Translations under genes and position numbers: made by a program
In this document: positions 1 to 4,949 of the stretch, in pieces
How the letters are laid out: every line of letters starts with the position of its first letter
Position numbering within the stretch: the first letter of the stretch is position 1
Notes under the pieces: generated by a model
Seen by the model: the letters and a program-made list of their open reading frames with translations, nothing else
Told to the model about the DNA's origin: nothing
The model's database searches: none
From: Oscillospiraceae bacterium
Lineage (GTDB): Bacteria > Bacillota > Clostridia > Christensenellales > Aristaeellaceae
Direction: 5' to 3'
Length of the DNA stretch: 5,124 bases
NCBI GenBank assembly: GCA_031282605.1
Contig: JAITDK010000028.1
Coordinates: 1 to 5,124 of the forward strand

Positions 1-60
1 TACGCCCCTCAGCACGGCCAGACCGCCAAACGACTTAGTGAGCGCTCGCACCTGTATCAC
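1..60 (-). CDS. Polar amino-acid ABC transporter ATP-binding protein, N-terminal 20 residues only
   Basis: The minus strand reads V/M-I-Q-V-R-A-L-T-K-S-F-G-G-L-A-V-L-R-G-V from a GTG start. This is the usual N-terminus of the GlnQ/HisP-type ATPase family (I-x-V-x-x-L-x-K-x-F-G-x-x-x-V-L). The Walker A and all later motifs lie outside the window. The start is supported by an AGGAGG (complement of 71-76) ten bases upstream. It is also supported by the position just after the permease, with which the gene overlaps by 26 bp in another frame. The product would be the cytoplasmic subunit that powers uptake through the permease encoded upstream. The overlap suggests translational coupling. The family call is firm from context and sequence; the substrate cannot be told from this piece. 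Confidence 0.88.
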   Translation of the reverse strand, partial: MIQVRALTKSFGGLAVLRGV

Positions 61-805
61 TCTGGCGCAGCCTCCTCTCTAGCACGGCGATGCCCTTGGT
101 CAGCACCGTCACAACCGCCAGATACATCAACCCCGATATAATGTACGGCATGAACGGCGAGTATGTCCTGCTGCGAATATAGTCTGCGGCCTTGGTCAGC
201 TCTGTCAGCGCGATATACGCCAGTATGGATGTCTCCTTGATCAGCGTTATGAATTCGTTGCACAGCGACGGCAGCGCCGCCTTGAGCGCCTGCGGAAATA
301 CGATCAGCTGCATCGTCATGCCGCTCGTCAGCCCTAGAGTGCGTCCGGCCTCCACCTGACCCTTGTCGACCGATTGTATACCGCCGCGTATAATCTCCGC
401 GACATACGCCGCGCTGTTCAATCCGCACGCGATCACTCCGATGAATATCTTGTCCATCTTGACGCTACCGAATATGCCGAAATTGATTATCAGCAGCTGC
501 AGCAGCATCGGTGTACCTCGTATAATATTGATATACTTACCCGCTATCCAACTAAGATACTTGAACCGTCCTATCCGCGCGCCGGATAATCTGCCCAGCG
601 CGAGCGCTATCCCCAGCGCCAGCCCGAACAGCGCCGCCAGCGCGCTCACGATCAACGTGACGCGCAGCCCGCGCAGGTAGTTCATATACCGCGCGTCCGA
701 CAGAAAGTTCAGGTATATCTCCTTGTATATCGATTCCCAGAAACTGAGCGTTCCCGCGACCGAACGCTCTTGCAAGGCATTCCACCACGAATCGAACAAC
801 GCCAC
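35..805 (-). CDS. Polar amino-acid ABC transporter permease (His/Glu/Gln/Arg/opine family)
   Basis: This 256-residue integral membrane protein is the channel subunit of an amino-acid importer. After an amphipathic N-terminal stretch of about 45 residues, the first membrane helix covers about 47-70. The family signatures follow in order: R96-G-T-P99, the A133-Y-V-A-E-I-I-R-G-G-I-x-S-V block, then the EAA loop E152-A-G-R-T-L-G158 with F170-P-Q-A-L174, which docks on the ATPase. A last hydrophobic segment lies near 220-240. The start is GTG with AGGAGG eight bases upstream (complement of 814-819). Such permeases usually work as dimers with a homologous or identical partner. No second permease is visible, so it may form a homodimer. 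It lies 99 bp downstream of the binding-protein gene and overlaps the ATPase gene. The long N-terminal stretch occurs in Clostridia homologues as far as I recall. Family call is firm, substrate unknown. Confidence 0.95.
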   Translation of the reverse strand: MALFDSWWNALQERSVAGTLSFWESIYKEIYLNFLSDARYMNYLRGLRVTLIVSALAALFGLALGIALALGRLSGARIGRFKYLSWIAGKYINIIRGTPMLLQLLIINFGIFGSVKMDKIFIGVIACGLNSAAYVAEIIRGGIQSVDKGQVEAGRTLGLTSGMTMQLIVFPQALKAALPSLCNEFITLIKETSILAYIALTELTKAADYIRSRTYSPFMPYIISGLMYLAVVTVLTKGIAVLERRLRQSDTGASAH

Positions 806-833
806 GGGCGCTCCCTCCTGTATGGCACAAGAT

Positions 834-867
834 AAAAGGGTTATCGTTTATGGAAGAACGATAACCC
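834..867 (-). terminator. Intercistronic stem-loop with T run between binding protein and permease
   Basis: There is a perfect 11-bp inverted repeat: 838-848 (gggttatcgtt) pairs with 857-867 (aacgataaccc) around an 8-base loop. Read on the minus strand, the stem is followed at once by TTTT (complement of 834-837). It lies inside the ABC operon, after the binding-protein stop and before the permease ribosome binding site. It most likely acts as a partial terminator or as a 3' stabiliser of the binding-protein message. Both are known ways to make binding protein in excess over the membrane subunits. The T run is short, so readthrough is expected. Confidence 0.72.
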
Positions 868-904
868 CACCCCAACAGCCTATCAGGGTTGCCGCAGAAG
901 CATA

Positions 905-1657
905 TTATTCCGCGTCGTCCGCGACCGGGAAATACTTGAGCAGGATTGCGTCCAGCGTCCCGTCCTCGGTGATGCGGTCGATCGTCTTGTTGATGGACTC
1001 GACCAGCTCCGGCTTGCCCTTCGCGACCGCAACCGCGTAGAACTCATCCTCGAACTCTATGTTATCCAGCAGGATCAGGTTGTCGTTGTTCAGCGCGTCG
1101 ATTATGTTCTGCGCTACGGGCGCGTCCACTATGACCGCGTCCAGCTTACCGCCGGCCAATTCAAGCACGGCGTCAAGAGCCTTACCGTAACGCTCGACCG
1201 TCTCGGAATAACCCTCGGCCGCGTAGTCGCCGGTGGTGCCGTTCTGCACGCCGATCGCCGTGCCCTTGAGCGTCTCCTCGTCCGTGACCTTTCCATCCTT
1301 GCGTACTATGCACGCCTGGCGCGCGTTGTAGTATGTGTTGGAGAAGTCCACCGAGTTGAGCCGCTCGGGCTTGACCGTCATGGCTGCAACGCCGATGTCG
1401 ATCTGGCCGCTGACCAACGCGGGTATGACGGAATCGAACGCCATGTTCTCGATGACCAGTTTCAGACCCAAATCCTTGGCAATCTCGGCGGCAATCTCGG
1501 CGTCTACGCCGACGACCGCATCGCCGTCCACGAACTCAAACGGCGGGAATTCCGCGTTGGTGCCCATCGTCAGCGTATCCTCGGCAAGGGCTGCCCCCAT
1601 CGTCAGCGTCAGCAGCGCCGCCATGATCAGGCTGAACGCCTTTAGACCCTTTTTCAT
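905..1657 (-). CDS. Amino-acid ABC transporter substrate-binding protein (SBP_bac_3 family)
   Basis: This 250-residue exported protein captures an amino acid and delivers it to the permease encoded downstream. Residues 1-25 form a signal peptide: K2-K3, a hydrophobic core, and a probable signal-peptidase-I site after A23-L-A25. The mature part shows family landmarks: F37-P-P-F-E-F near the N-terminus, G50-V-D-A-E-I-A, then M93-T-V-K-P-E-R99 with D104-F-S. R99 should bind the ligand carboxylate. G136-V-Q-N-G-T-T-G-D follows, and D178 in V-I-V-D-A-P should contact the amino group. Length is normal for the family. The ATG has GGAGG seven bases upstream. The signal peptide has no lipobox cysteine, although Bacillota homologues are usually lipoproteins; the only cysteine is C116. 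It has its own near-consensus promoter. The ligand could be a basic, acidic or neutral polar amino acid; the sequence does not decide. Confidence 0.95.
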   Translation of the reverse strand: MKKGLKAFSLIMAALLTLTMGAALAEDTLTMGTNAEFPPFEFVDGDAVVGVDAEIAAEIAKDLGLKLVIENMAFDSVIPALVSGQIDIGVAAMTVKPERLNSVDFSNTYYNARQACIVRKDGKVTDEETLKGTAIGVQNGTTGDYAAEGYSETVERYGKALDAVLELAGGKLDAVIVDAPVAQNIIDALNNDNLILLDNIEFEDEFYAVAVAKGKPELVESINKTIDRITEDGTLDAILLKYFPVADDAE

Positions 1658-1699
1658 AAATATACCTCCGCATCCGTTTCATCTTATTTTGTGTTTCCG

Positions 1700-1714
1700 A
1701 CCATGAAACATGGT
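1700..1714. promoter_or_regulatory. Palindrome over the predicted transcription start
   Basis: A perfect 6-bp inverted repeat, ACCATG-aaa-CATGGT, begins four bases downstream of the -10 element and covers the predicted start site near 1711. It could be an operator for a repressor of the ABC operon or a small hairpin at the 5' end of the message. The short arms also allow chance occurrence. Confidence 0.35.
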
Positions 1715-1717
1715 TTG

Positions 1718-1746
1718 AGTATATACATTCTGTCGGTATCTGTCAA
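1718..1746 (-). promoter_or_regulatory. Sigma-A-type promoter of the ABC transporter operon
   Basis: On the minus strand a perfect -35 TTGACA (complement of 1741-1746) is followed after exactly 17 bases by TATACT (complement of 1718-1723), one mismatch from the -10 consensus. Transcription should begin near 1711, giving a leader of about 54 bases before the binding-protein ATG. Position, orientation and spacing all fit a strong housekeeping promoter. Confidence 0.85.
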
Positions 1747-1805
1747 TAGCCGCGTTTCCCGCTTATTTTTTTCATGGCCGTCGCGCCGCCTCGGCGCTTC
1801 GCGGG

Positions 1806-2099
1806 CTACTCGGACAACTCCAGCAACGGCGCGTTATGCATTATCATACTTGCCGGCGCAAGAATATACCGTTCGATGCTTTGGAGTTCCATCTCATATA
1901 CATCCACTTTCCTCTCCAGCGCCGACAGCCGCGCCTCGTACTTCTCGTAAACCTGCTGACACACGGTGATGCGCGCGTCCACCGCGCGCTCCTCTTCCGC
2001 CTTTCCGCAGCCGATTTTATCCGTTACCAGCTTTAGCATGGCGGTCAAACCTACTCCGGCTGCCACGGCGGCCATAGCGATTATCACTTCCTGGCTCAT
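1806..2099 (-). CDS. Small protein with one N-terminal membrane helix and a coiled coil, function unknown
   Basis: This 97-residue protein is not one I recognise. Residues 4-25 are hydrophobic and rich in Ala, Val and Gly, which fits one membrane helix. A basic-acidic stretch with C31 follows. Residues about 36-78 then form a charged, heptad-like helix (V-Y-E-K-Y-E-A-R-L-S-A-L-E-R-K-V) that looks like a coiled coil. The last 20 residues are mildly hydrophobic. The ATG overlaps the stop codon of the upstream gene as ATGA, with a G-rich stretch upstream but no clean AGGAGG. Translation is therefore probably coupled to the four-helix protein, and the two products may form a complex. The layout recalls small phage lysis or membrane-anchoring proteins, but no phage gene is nearby, so I do not assign that role. 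Confidence 0.72.
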   Translation of the reverse strand: MSQEVIIAMAAVAAGVGLTAMLKLVTDKIGCGKAEEERAVDARITVCQQVYEKYEARLSALERKVDVYEMELQSIERYILAPASMIMHNAPLLELSE

Positions 2100-2656
2100 A
2101 CCGCGGTGCCCCCCGCCCGCAGTCCATCCGCCGGAATATATTTCGCGTGAATCCCGCCCGCGTCGGATTCGTCCGACCGATCCTCATTATCCTTTAATAT
2201 GAACGTCTCGCTGTCGGTCACGTCGTCCGAAATCAGCCGCTCCAGCTGGTTCAGGAAGAACAGCCGCCTTAGGAATATCACGGCCAGCAGCGCTTCAATA
2301 ACCAGGAATACGTACCCGTCCTCCCAAAATCCGCCGTACATGCACACGTACGCGATATCCGCGGTGATATCCGTGGCTTGAAACCCTACGTTTATCATCA
2401 ACAGCAGCCGCGCCCTCAGTATTCTGCGCGATGACAGCGCGCAGTTTATAAGCATCGCGCCCACCACCAACAGCGCTCCGCACGAAAACGAGTAATACAG
2501 CTGAAACCATATCCCGCCATCCAGCGAATAGTCGCTTCGCCATATCACGTATATGTACGCCACGCCCAGCAGCGCCTGCAGCACGTACACGCCCAGCATT
2601 CCTTGCGAGTCAATCCGGTTCAGTCTCATTATGTTCCGGTACGCCCGATTCTTCAT
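2096..2656 (-). CDS. Four-helix integral membrane protein with acidic C-terminal tail, function unknown
   Basis: This 186-residue protein is not one I recognise. A basic N-terminus (K2, R4, R7, R11, R14) precedes four hydrophobic segments at about 20-39, 50-74, 84-107 and 115-135. The third carries two acidic residues one turn apart (D96, D100) and the fourth has E121, which is unusual inside helices and may be functional. The basic pairs R77-R78 and R130-R131 flank helices on the cytoplasmic side by the positive-inside rule. A soluble tail of about 45 residues, rich in Asp and Glu, ends the protein. The ATG has a moderate AAGGGTGA site upstream. It is the first gene of a two-gene unit, overlapping the next gene by ATGA, and has its own promoter. 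A sensor, channel or assembly partner is possible, but none is shown. Confidence 0.75.
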   Translation of the reverse strand: MKNRAYRNIMRLNRIDSQGMLGVYVLQALLGVAYIYVIWRSDYSLDGGIWFQLYYSFSCGALLVVGAMLINCALSSRRILRARLLLMINVGFQATDITADIAYVCMYGGFWEDGYVFLVIEALLAVIFLRRLFFLNQLERLISDDVTDSETFILKDNEDRSDESDAGGIHAKYIPADGLRAGGTAV

Positions 2657-2722
2657 CGTATCTCACCCTTTCGTATACACAGCCAGCACGGCGCAACATC
2701 CGTACGGCGTTTCATTACAACC

Positions 2723-2751
2723 ATTCTACTTTAACTACTTTAGGTTGTCAA
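2723..2751 (-). promoter_or_regulatory. Near-consensus promoter with direct repeat in the spacer
   Basis: On the minus strand TTGACA (complement of 2746-2751) is followed after exactly 17 bases by TAGAAT (complement of 2723-2728). Start would be near 2716, some 60 bases before the four-helix protein gene. The spacer and -10 contain the 8-mer TAAAGTAG twice with a 9-bp period (plus strand ctacttta at 2726-2733 and 2735-2742). A tandem site placed between the two promoter elements is a plausible operator or activator site. The cognate regulator is unknown. Confidence 0.75.
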
Positions 2752-2752
2752 G

Positions 2753-2965
2753 GTGAATCGTTCGACAAAATCAGGCGCAACGGTTGCGTCAGGCTCGAAT
2801 GGCGATATCTCCCTCAATGTCGCCGAAGAAGTTATTTTGCTGACGGATCCCAGCCTATCGCCGGAGAATCTCTCCCCGTCGCTGCGGCGAGAGGCTGTTC
2901 GGTTGGCGAACCGAATGCGCTTTAAGGTTGAAGGTGTTCAAACGGTTCATGATTACATGAAATAA
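2753..2965 (+). CDS. Doubtful 70-codon ORF, unrecognised; possible gene remnant
   Basis: The frame reads from a GTG through 70 codons to TAA. The product has a polar Ser/Gly/Asn-rich start, then L-T-D-P-S-L-S-P-E-N-L-S-P-S-L-R-R-E-A-V-R-L-A-N-R-M, which resembles helical protein, ending V-H-D-Y-M-K. I do not recognise it. Codon use is not unlike its neighbours. Against it, there is no ribosome binding site before the GTG, the first in-frame ATG is near residue 54, and an in-frame TAG lies 10 bases upstream. The start also falls against the -35 box of the divergent promoter. It may be the 3' remnant of a longer gene or chance. If it is not real, 2657-3038 has no gene and holds only the promoter and the inverted repeat described here. 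Confidence 0.3.
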   Translation: MNRSTKSGATVASGSNGDISLNVAEEVILLTDPSLSPENLSPSLRREAVRLANRMRFKVEGVQTVHDYMK

Positions 2966-3004
2966 GCCAATTCCCAACAATCAAATGCGGAAGAATCGGC
3001 TTAT
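2962..3004. terminator. Long inverted repeat between convergent genes, weak bidirectional terminator candidate
   Basis: The arms 2962-2972 (ataagccaatt) and 2994-3004 (aatcggcttat) pair over 11 positions with one mismatch, around a 21-base loop. The repeat starts at the stop codon of the plus-strand ORF and lies downstream of the zinc-ribbon gene on the other strand, where a shared terminator would be expected. Neither side has a proper T run; the plus side is only pyrimidine-rich. The function is therefore uncertain. Confidence 0.35.
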
Positions 3005-3038
3005 CTTCATCCTTAGGCGGTCAATCCTCGCGTTACGC

Positions 3039-3326
3039 CTAGTAGTATTTCGGTCTGAATATCATCCAGATTATCCACAGCCCGCCCGTTATGCATATCA
3101 TGAGGATGTCGAATAGGACGCTGCGGCGGTGCCTTATGCGTCCAGTCGCAATGGCGGCTGACGCGTATACGTTGTTGTTATTAACAACGGTTATGGGCGC
3201 AGGTCGCTGCGCGTAGTCTCGGCGCCCCTCGTACCTGTCTTTGCGGTAGTTGGCAGTTGCTGCGCCGCATCCAGGACAAATCATAGCTTCATCGTCGATG
3301 ACCTTGCCGCATTTAGAGCAATACAT
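3039..3326 (-). CDS. Small zinc-ribbon protein with C-terminal membrane segment
   Basis: This 95-residue protein begins M-Y-C-S-K-C-G and carries a CxxC pair at C3/C6 and a second at C17/C20 (C-P-G-C-G). This is the classic zinc-ribbon found at the N-terminus of many small Bacillota membrane proteins. A polar, Arg-rich linker (about 26-45) and an asparagine run N49-N52 follow. A basic patch R63-R68 then precedes a hydrophobic segment at about 70-90 (I-T-G-G-L-W-I-I-W-M-I), ending R-P-K-Y-Y. It is probably membrane-tethered with the ribbon in the cytoplasm. I chose the ATG at 3326 because GGAGG lies five bases upstream and the ribbon begins at once. An upstream in-frame ATG at 3374 would add 16 residues of no clear meaning. 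No clear promoter is seen. The role of this family is not established; scaffold or sensor roles are guesses. Confidence 0.85.
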   Translation of the reverse strand: MYCSKCGKVIDDEAMICPGCGAATANYRKDRYEGRRDYAQRPAPITVVNNNNVYASAAIATGRIRHRRSVLFDILMICITGGLWIIWMIFRPKYY

Positions 3327-3473
3327 GGCACCCTCCAATATTATCATCCGTTCGGGTAAGAGTGTAACGTGCAACCTTATTTACATAATAAAAGACCCAG
3401 TTATGTCCGTGGCGCGCATCTTTGCTCCAGAGTTGCGCCATAGGGTGGCGAAGAGGAATTGGTATAGATAGTA

Positions 3474-4169
3474 TTACGGCTCATACCAGGCGATTGCCTC
3501 GACGGAATCAATCGTAACGCCGTCGGTGGACAATTGATTCCGGACAGAAGTGCTAATATCGCCATTCATTTGTATTTTGCTTCCAGGATATAGGCTAATC
3601 CCATATGCAGATTCATAAGCAACATACAGTATGTTCCCCTCTGAATCAAAGAATGCAAGAACAACCTCTGGACCATTCGCCAATTCATCTGTGGTGTTTT
3701 CGATATCCACGTAATATCGGAGGGCGGGCGTACCGCTATAGTGAGGGACTTCCATTAGGGCGGCTTCCGCATTAATCTTGACAATCTCGTCCTTCGTGGA
3801 TTGACCGACAAAGGTAATGGAATAATCGTCAATATCGCTTGCGCTTGTTGATTCCTGCACATCGCTTGTTTCGAAAAAGAAGCCGCGTTCACCAGGTTGC
3901 AAAACGCTAGGATAGCAGGAATAAATACGTTCTGATGCGATTGCTTCGCCCGATGCATCAAACAGTTCGAATACATTGCCGCTAACTTCCACTGGCTTGT
4001 CGCCTGTGTTGGTGTATTCGCCGTATATTGCGCCCGCAAACTGGTAGAGATACGGAACCACGTAGAACGCCTCTTTTGTAACCGTGATTTTCCCTGCAGC
4101 AAGCGCAGGCGCGACGATGCCCAGCAGGAGCACGAGCGAGACAATGACCGCGGTGAGGATCTTTTTCAT
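3474..4169 (-). CDS. Secreted protein with two tandem FxLYD-like units
   Basis: The 231-residue product starts with a clear signal peptide: K2-K3, a hydrophobic core to about 20, and a probable cleavage site after A22-L-A24 or A25. There is no lipobox cysteine. Two beta-rich units follow with the same pattern. In unit 1 (about 45-101) it is Y52-T-N-T, E68-L-F-D-A-S-G-E-A-I, then L90-Q-P-G. In unit 2 (about 150-205) it is I156-E-N-T, A172-F-F-D-S-E-G-N-I-L, then L193-Y-P-G. This N-T ... F/L-F-D-x-x-G-x-I ... L-x-P-G layout fits the FxLYD type of Ig-like extracellular domain; the call rests on pattern only. The ATG at 4169 is set by the signal peptide and by AAGGAGG eight bases upstream. The frame stays open to 4301, but that part belongs to a decayed gene. 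Local GC is low (about 39% in 3541-3660), which suggests a separate origin. Confidence 0.85.
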   Translation of the reverse strand: MKKILTAVIVSLVLLLGIVAPALAAGKITVTKEAFYVVPYLYQFAGAIYGEYTNTGDKPVEVSGNVFELFDASGEAIASERIYSCYPSVLQPGERGFFFETSDVQESTSASDIDDYSITFVGQSTKDEIVKINAEAALMEVPHYSGTPALRYYVDIENTTDELANGPEVVLAFFDSEGNILYVAYESAYGISLYPGSKIQMNGDISTSVRNQLSTDGVTIDSVEAIAWYEP

Positions 4170-4177
4170 TGGGGAAG

Positions 4178-4184
4178 CCTCCTT
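4178..4184 (-). promoter_or_regulatory. Ribosome binding site that fixes the start of the secreted protein
   Basis: AAGGAGG on the minus strand lies eight bases before the ATG at 4169. It settles the start at the signal peptide, although the frame continues upstream for 44 more codons to an ATG at 4301. Confidence 0.88.
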
Positions 4185-4232
4185 GTTCATTATGGTAGTT
4201 GGTGGTTGATGACTATAACTTACCTCCTGGAT

Positions 4233-4313
4233 ATCCGTACGAACCATGAGGTAGTCAACTGCGGCACCGACGTAATCTGCCAGGGCGAGCAGATGCTCCA
4301 TTGACGAGGCATT
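4233..4313 (-). pseudogene. 3' remnant of an Xre (Cro/CI) repressor gene
   Basis: The minus strand reads N-A-S-S-M-E-H-L-L-A-L-A-D-Y, then V-G-A-A-V-D-Y-L-M-V-R-T-D. This matches the last two helices of Xre-type repressors, which typically end (P-S-x-E-x-L-I-x-L-A-D-Y-F-x-V-S-V-D-Y-L-L-G-R-T-D). The helix-turn-helix itself is missing: an in-frame TAG lies at 4317-4319 and no HTH coding is seen further upstream on this strand. The remnant runs on in frame into the leader of the secreted-protein gene. An orphan AGGAGG (complement of 4223-4228) just after it has no start codon at proper distance. A complete small Xre gene begins 27 bases away on the other strand, so rearrangement at this point may have removed the 5' part. 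The resemblance is clear though short. Confidence 0.65.
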
Positions 4314-4339
4314 AAGCTACGTCGAGAGATGAGGAGTCA

Positions 4340-4555
4340 ATGCGCCAGAGATTACGGGCTGTCCGTCAAGCCAAGGGACTAATGCAAGACCAGCTTGCGA
4401 AACTCGTTGAAGCAAAAAACGCGACCATCAGCAGGATCGAAGCCGGAACGATGAATCCGTCTACTAATGTCGCGCTGAAGCTCCAAGGGATCCTAAAGCA
4501 GCCAATCGAGTACTTGCTTCGACGGGACACTGGCCGAATCGGCAACACAGCCTGA
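4340..4555 (+). CDS. Small Xre-family helix-turn-helix regulator
   Basis: This 71-residue protein is almost entirely one HTH_3 (Cro/CI) domain. L5-R-A-V-R-Q-A-K-G-L-M forms helix 1 and Q16-D-Q-L-A-K-L-V helix 2. The probable recognition helix is N27-A-T-I-S-R-I-E-A, followed by G36-T-M-N-P-S and a last helix L46-K-L-Q-G-I-L with I56-E-Y-L-L. That is the usual length for stand-alone regulators of this type, which bind DNA as dimers and are common on mobile elements and in toxin-antitoxin loci. The ATG has GAGGAG only three bases upstream, which is closer than ideal but acceptable. No partner gene or clear target is visible; downstream DNA is non-coding up to the IS30 gene. A stem of six pairs (4554-4559 with 4563-4568) overlaps the stop codon but lacks a T run. 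Family call is firm, target unknown. Confidence 0.85.
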   Translation: MRQRLRAVRQAKGLMQDQLAKLVEAKNATISRIEAGTMNPSTNVALKLQGILKQPIEYLLRRDTGRIGNTA

Positions 4556-4624
4556 GGGAGTGTCCCTCCAACTGTGTAAATGAATTCTCCTCAACAGGAA
4601 ATGGGAACCGTAACAGCGCTTTTC

Positions 4625-4704
4625 GTACGCGCAGGGTTGGGTGGCGGTCAAGACCGTCTCAAACGGCGCGTACAGTTTCGCGCAAGCGAAACGCGACAGT
4701 CGCG
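4625..4704. other. Cluster of nested hairpins, possible structured RNA
   Basis: Four perfect inverted repeats are packed into 80 bases. An outer stem pairs 4625-4631 (gtacgcg) with 4667-4673 (cgcgtac). Inside it 4644-4648 (cggtc) pairs with 4651-4655 (gaccg). Next comes a 7-bp stem, 4675-4681 (gtttcgc) with 4686-4692 (gcgaaac), closed by GCAA, a GNRA tetraloop when read on the plus strand. Then CGCGAC-a-GTCGCG spans 4692-4704. Such density points to a folded RNA or a structured DNA element. I could not match it to a tRNA, group II intron domain V, or any riboswitch I know. Confidence 0.4.
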
Positions 4705-4884
4705 CGGAACCTCCTACGTACCACGGACGTTACGACGCTCGGGTTATCCTCTCTTCAAATTCTACCATCAATTCTCCGTAAATCAAGCCCCAATTTTGTA
4801 TTGGCTTCGTCAATTTTCTGGAGGGCCGACTGCAATATCAATTGCCCCGGGTGCGGAGGGAGGGGGACGGAGAAAAAAAGGGTG

Positions 4885-4897
4885 GCTCATGATGAGC
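4885..4897. promoter_or_regulatory. Palindrome upstream of the IS30-type transposase gene
   Basis: GCTCAT-g-ATGAGC is a perfect 6-bp inverted repeat about 50 bases before the transposase ATG. A TAAAAT at 4906-4911 could be a -10 box, but no good -35 box fits with it. The palindrome could be an operator or lie within the element's terminal inverted repeat; neither can be shown without the other end. Confidence 0.3.
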
Positions 4898-4949
4898 GCT
4901 TTGTGTAAAATGTTGGTAACAGCCAAACAACTTACAAGGAGGTGCCGTC

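Larger units (their letters stand above)
4556..4949. other. 394-bp gene-free region between the Xre gene and the IS30 transposase
   Basis: I see no believable gene here on either strand. A plus-strand frame (4580-4966) is open, but it lacks a ribosome binding site, has a low-complexity Gly/Arg-rich composition, and overlaps the transposase start. The region contains a cluster of hairpins at 4625-4704, a bulged stem at about 4785-4808 (CCAAT/ATTGG extended by AAG/CTT), and a purine-rich stretch at 4850-4882. It also holds the palindrome at 4885-4897. The left end of the IS30-type element should lie within its right part. Confidence 0.6.

Noticed and set aside
57..875. Several out-of-frame ORFs over the permease gene on both strands
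   Set aside because: They are shadows produced by high GC; the permease frame has full family motifs.
1783..1797. GC-rich hairpin after the coiled-coil gene as a terminator
   Set aside because: The stem is only five pairs and on the minus strand it is followed by an A run, not T. It could slow transcription but does not qualify as an intrinsic terminator.
3327..3374. Upstream start for the zinc-ribbon protein at 3374
   Set aside because: The extra residues lack family features, while the ATG at 3326 has GGAGG and directly precedes the first CxxC.
3436..3450. Hairpin CGCCA/TGGCG after the secreted-protein gene as a terminator
   Set aside because: Five pairs and no T run on the minus strand.
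4170..4301. Upstream extension of the secreted protein to the ATG at 4301
   Set aside because: It would place a signal peptide inside the protein, and the extension matches an Xre repressor tail; the ATG at 4169 has a far better ribosome binding site.
4554..4568. GAGGGA/TCCCTC stem at the end of the Xre gene as a terminator
   Set aside because: Three-base loop, overlaps the stop codon, and no T run follows.
4740..4772. tRNA T-loop-like string near 4756 (ttcaaat)
   Set aside because: The flanking bases do not form a T stem and no acceptor or anticodon arm can be drawn.
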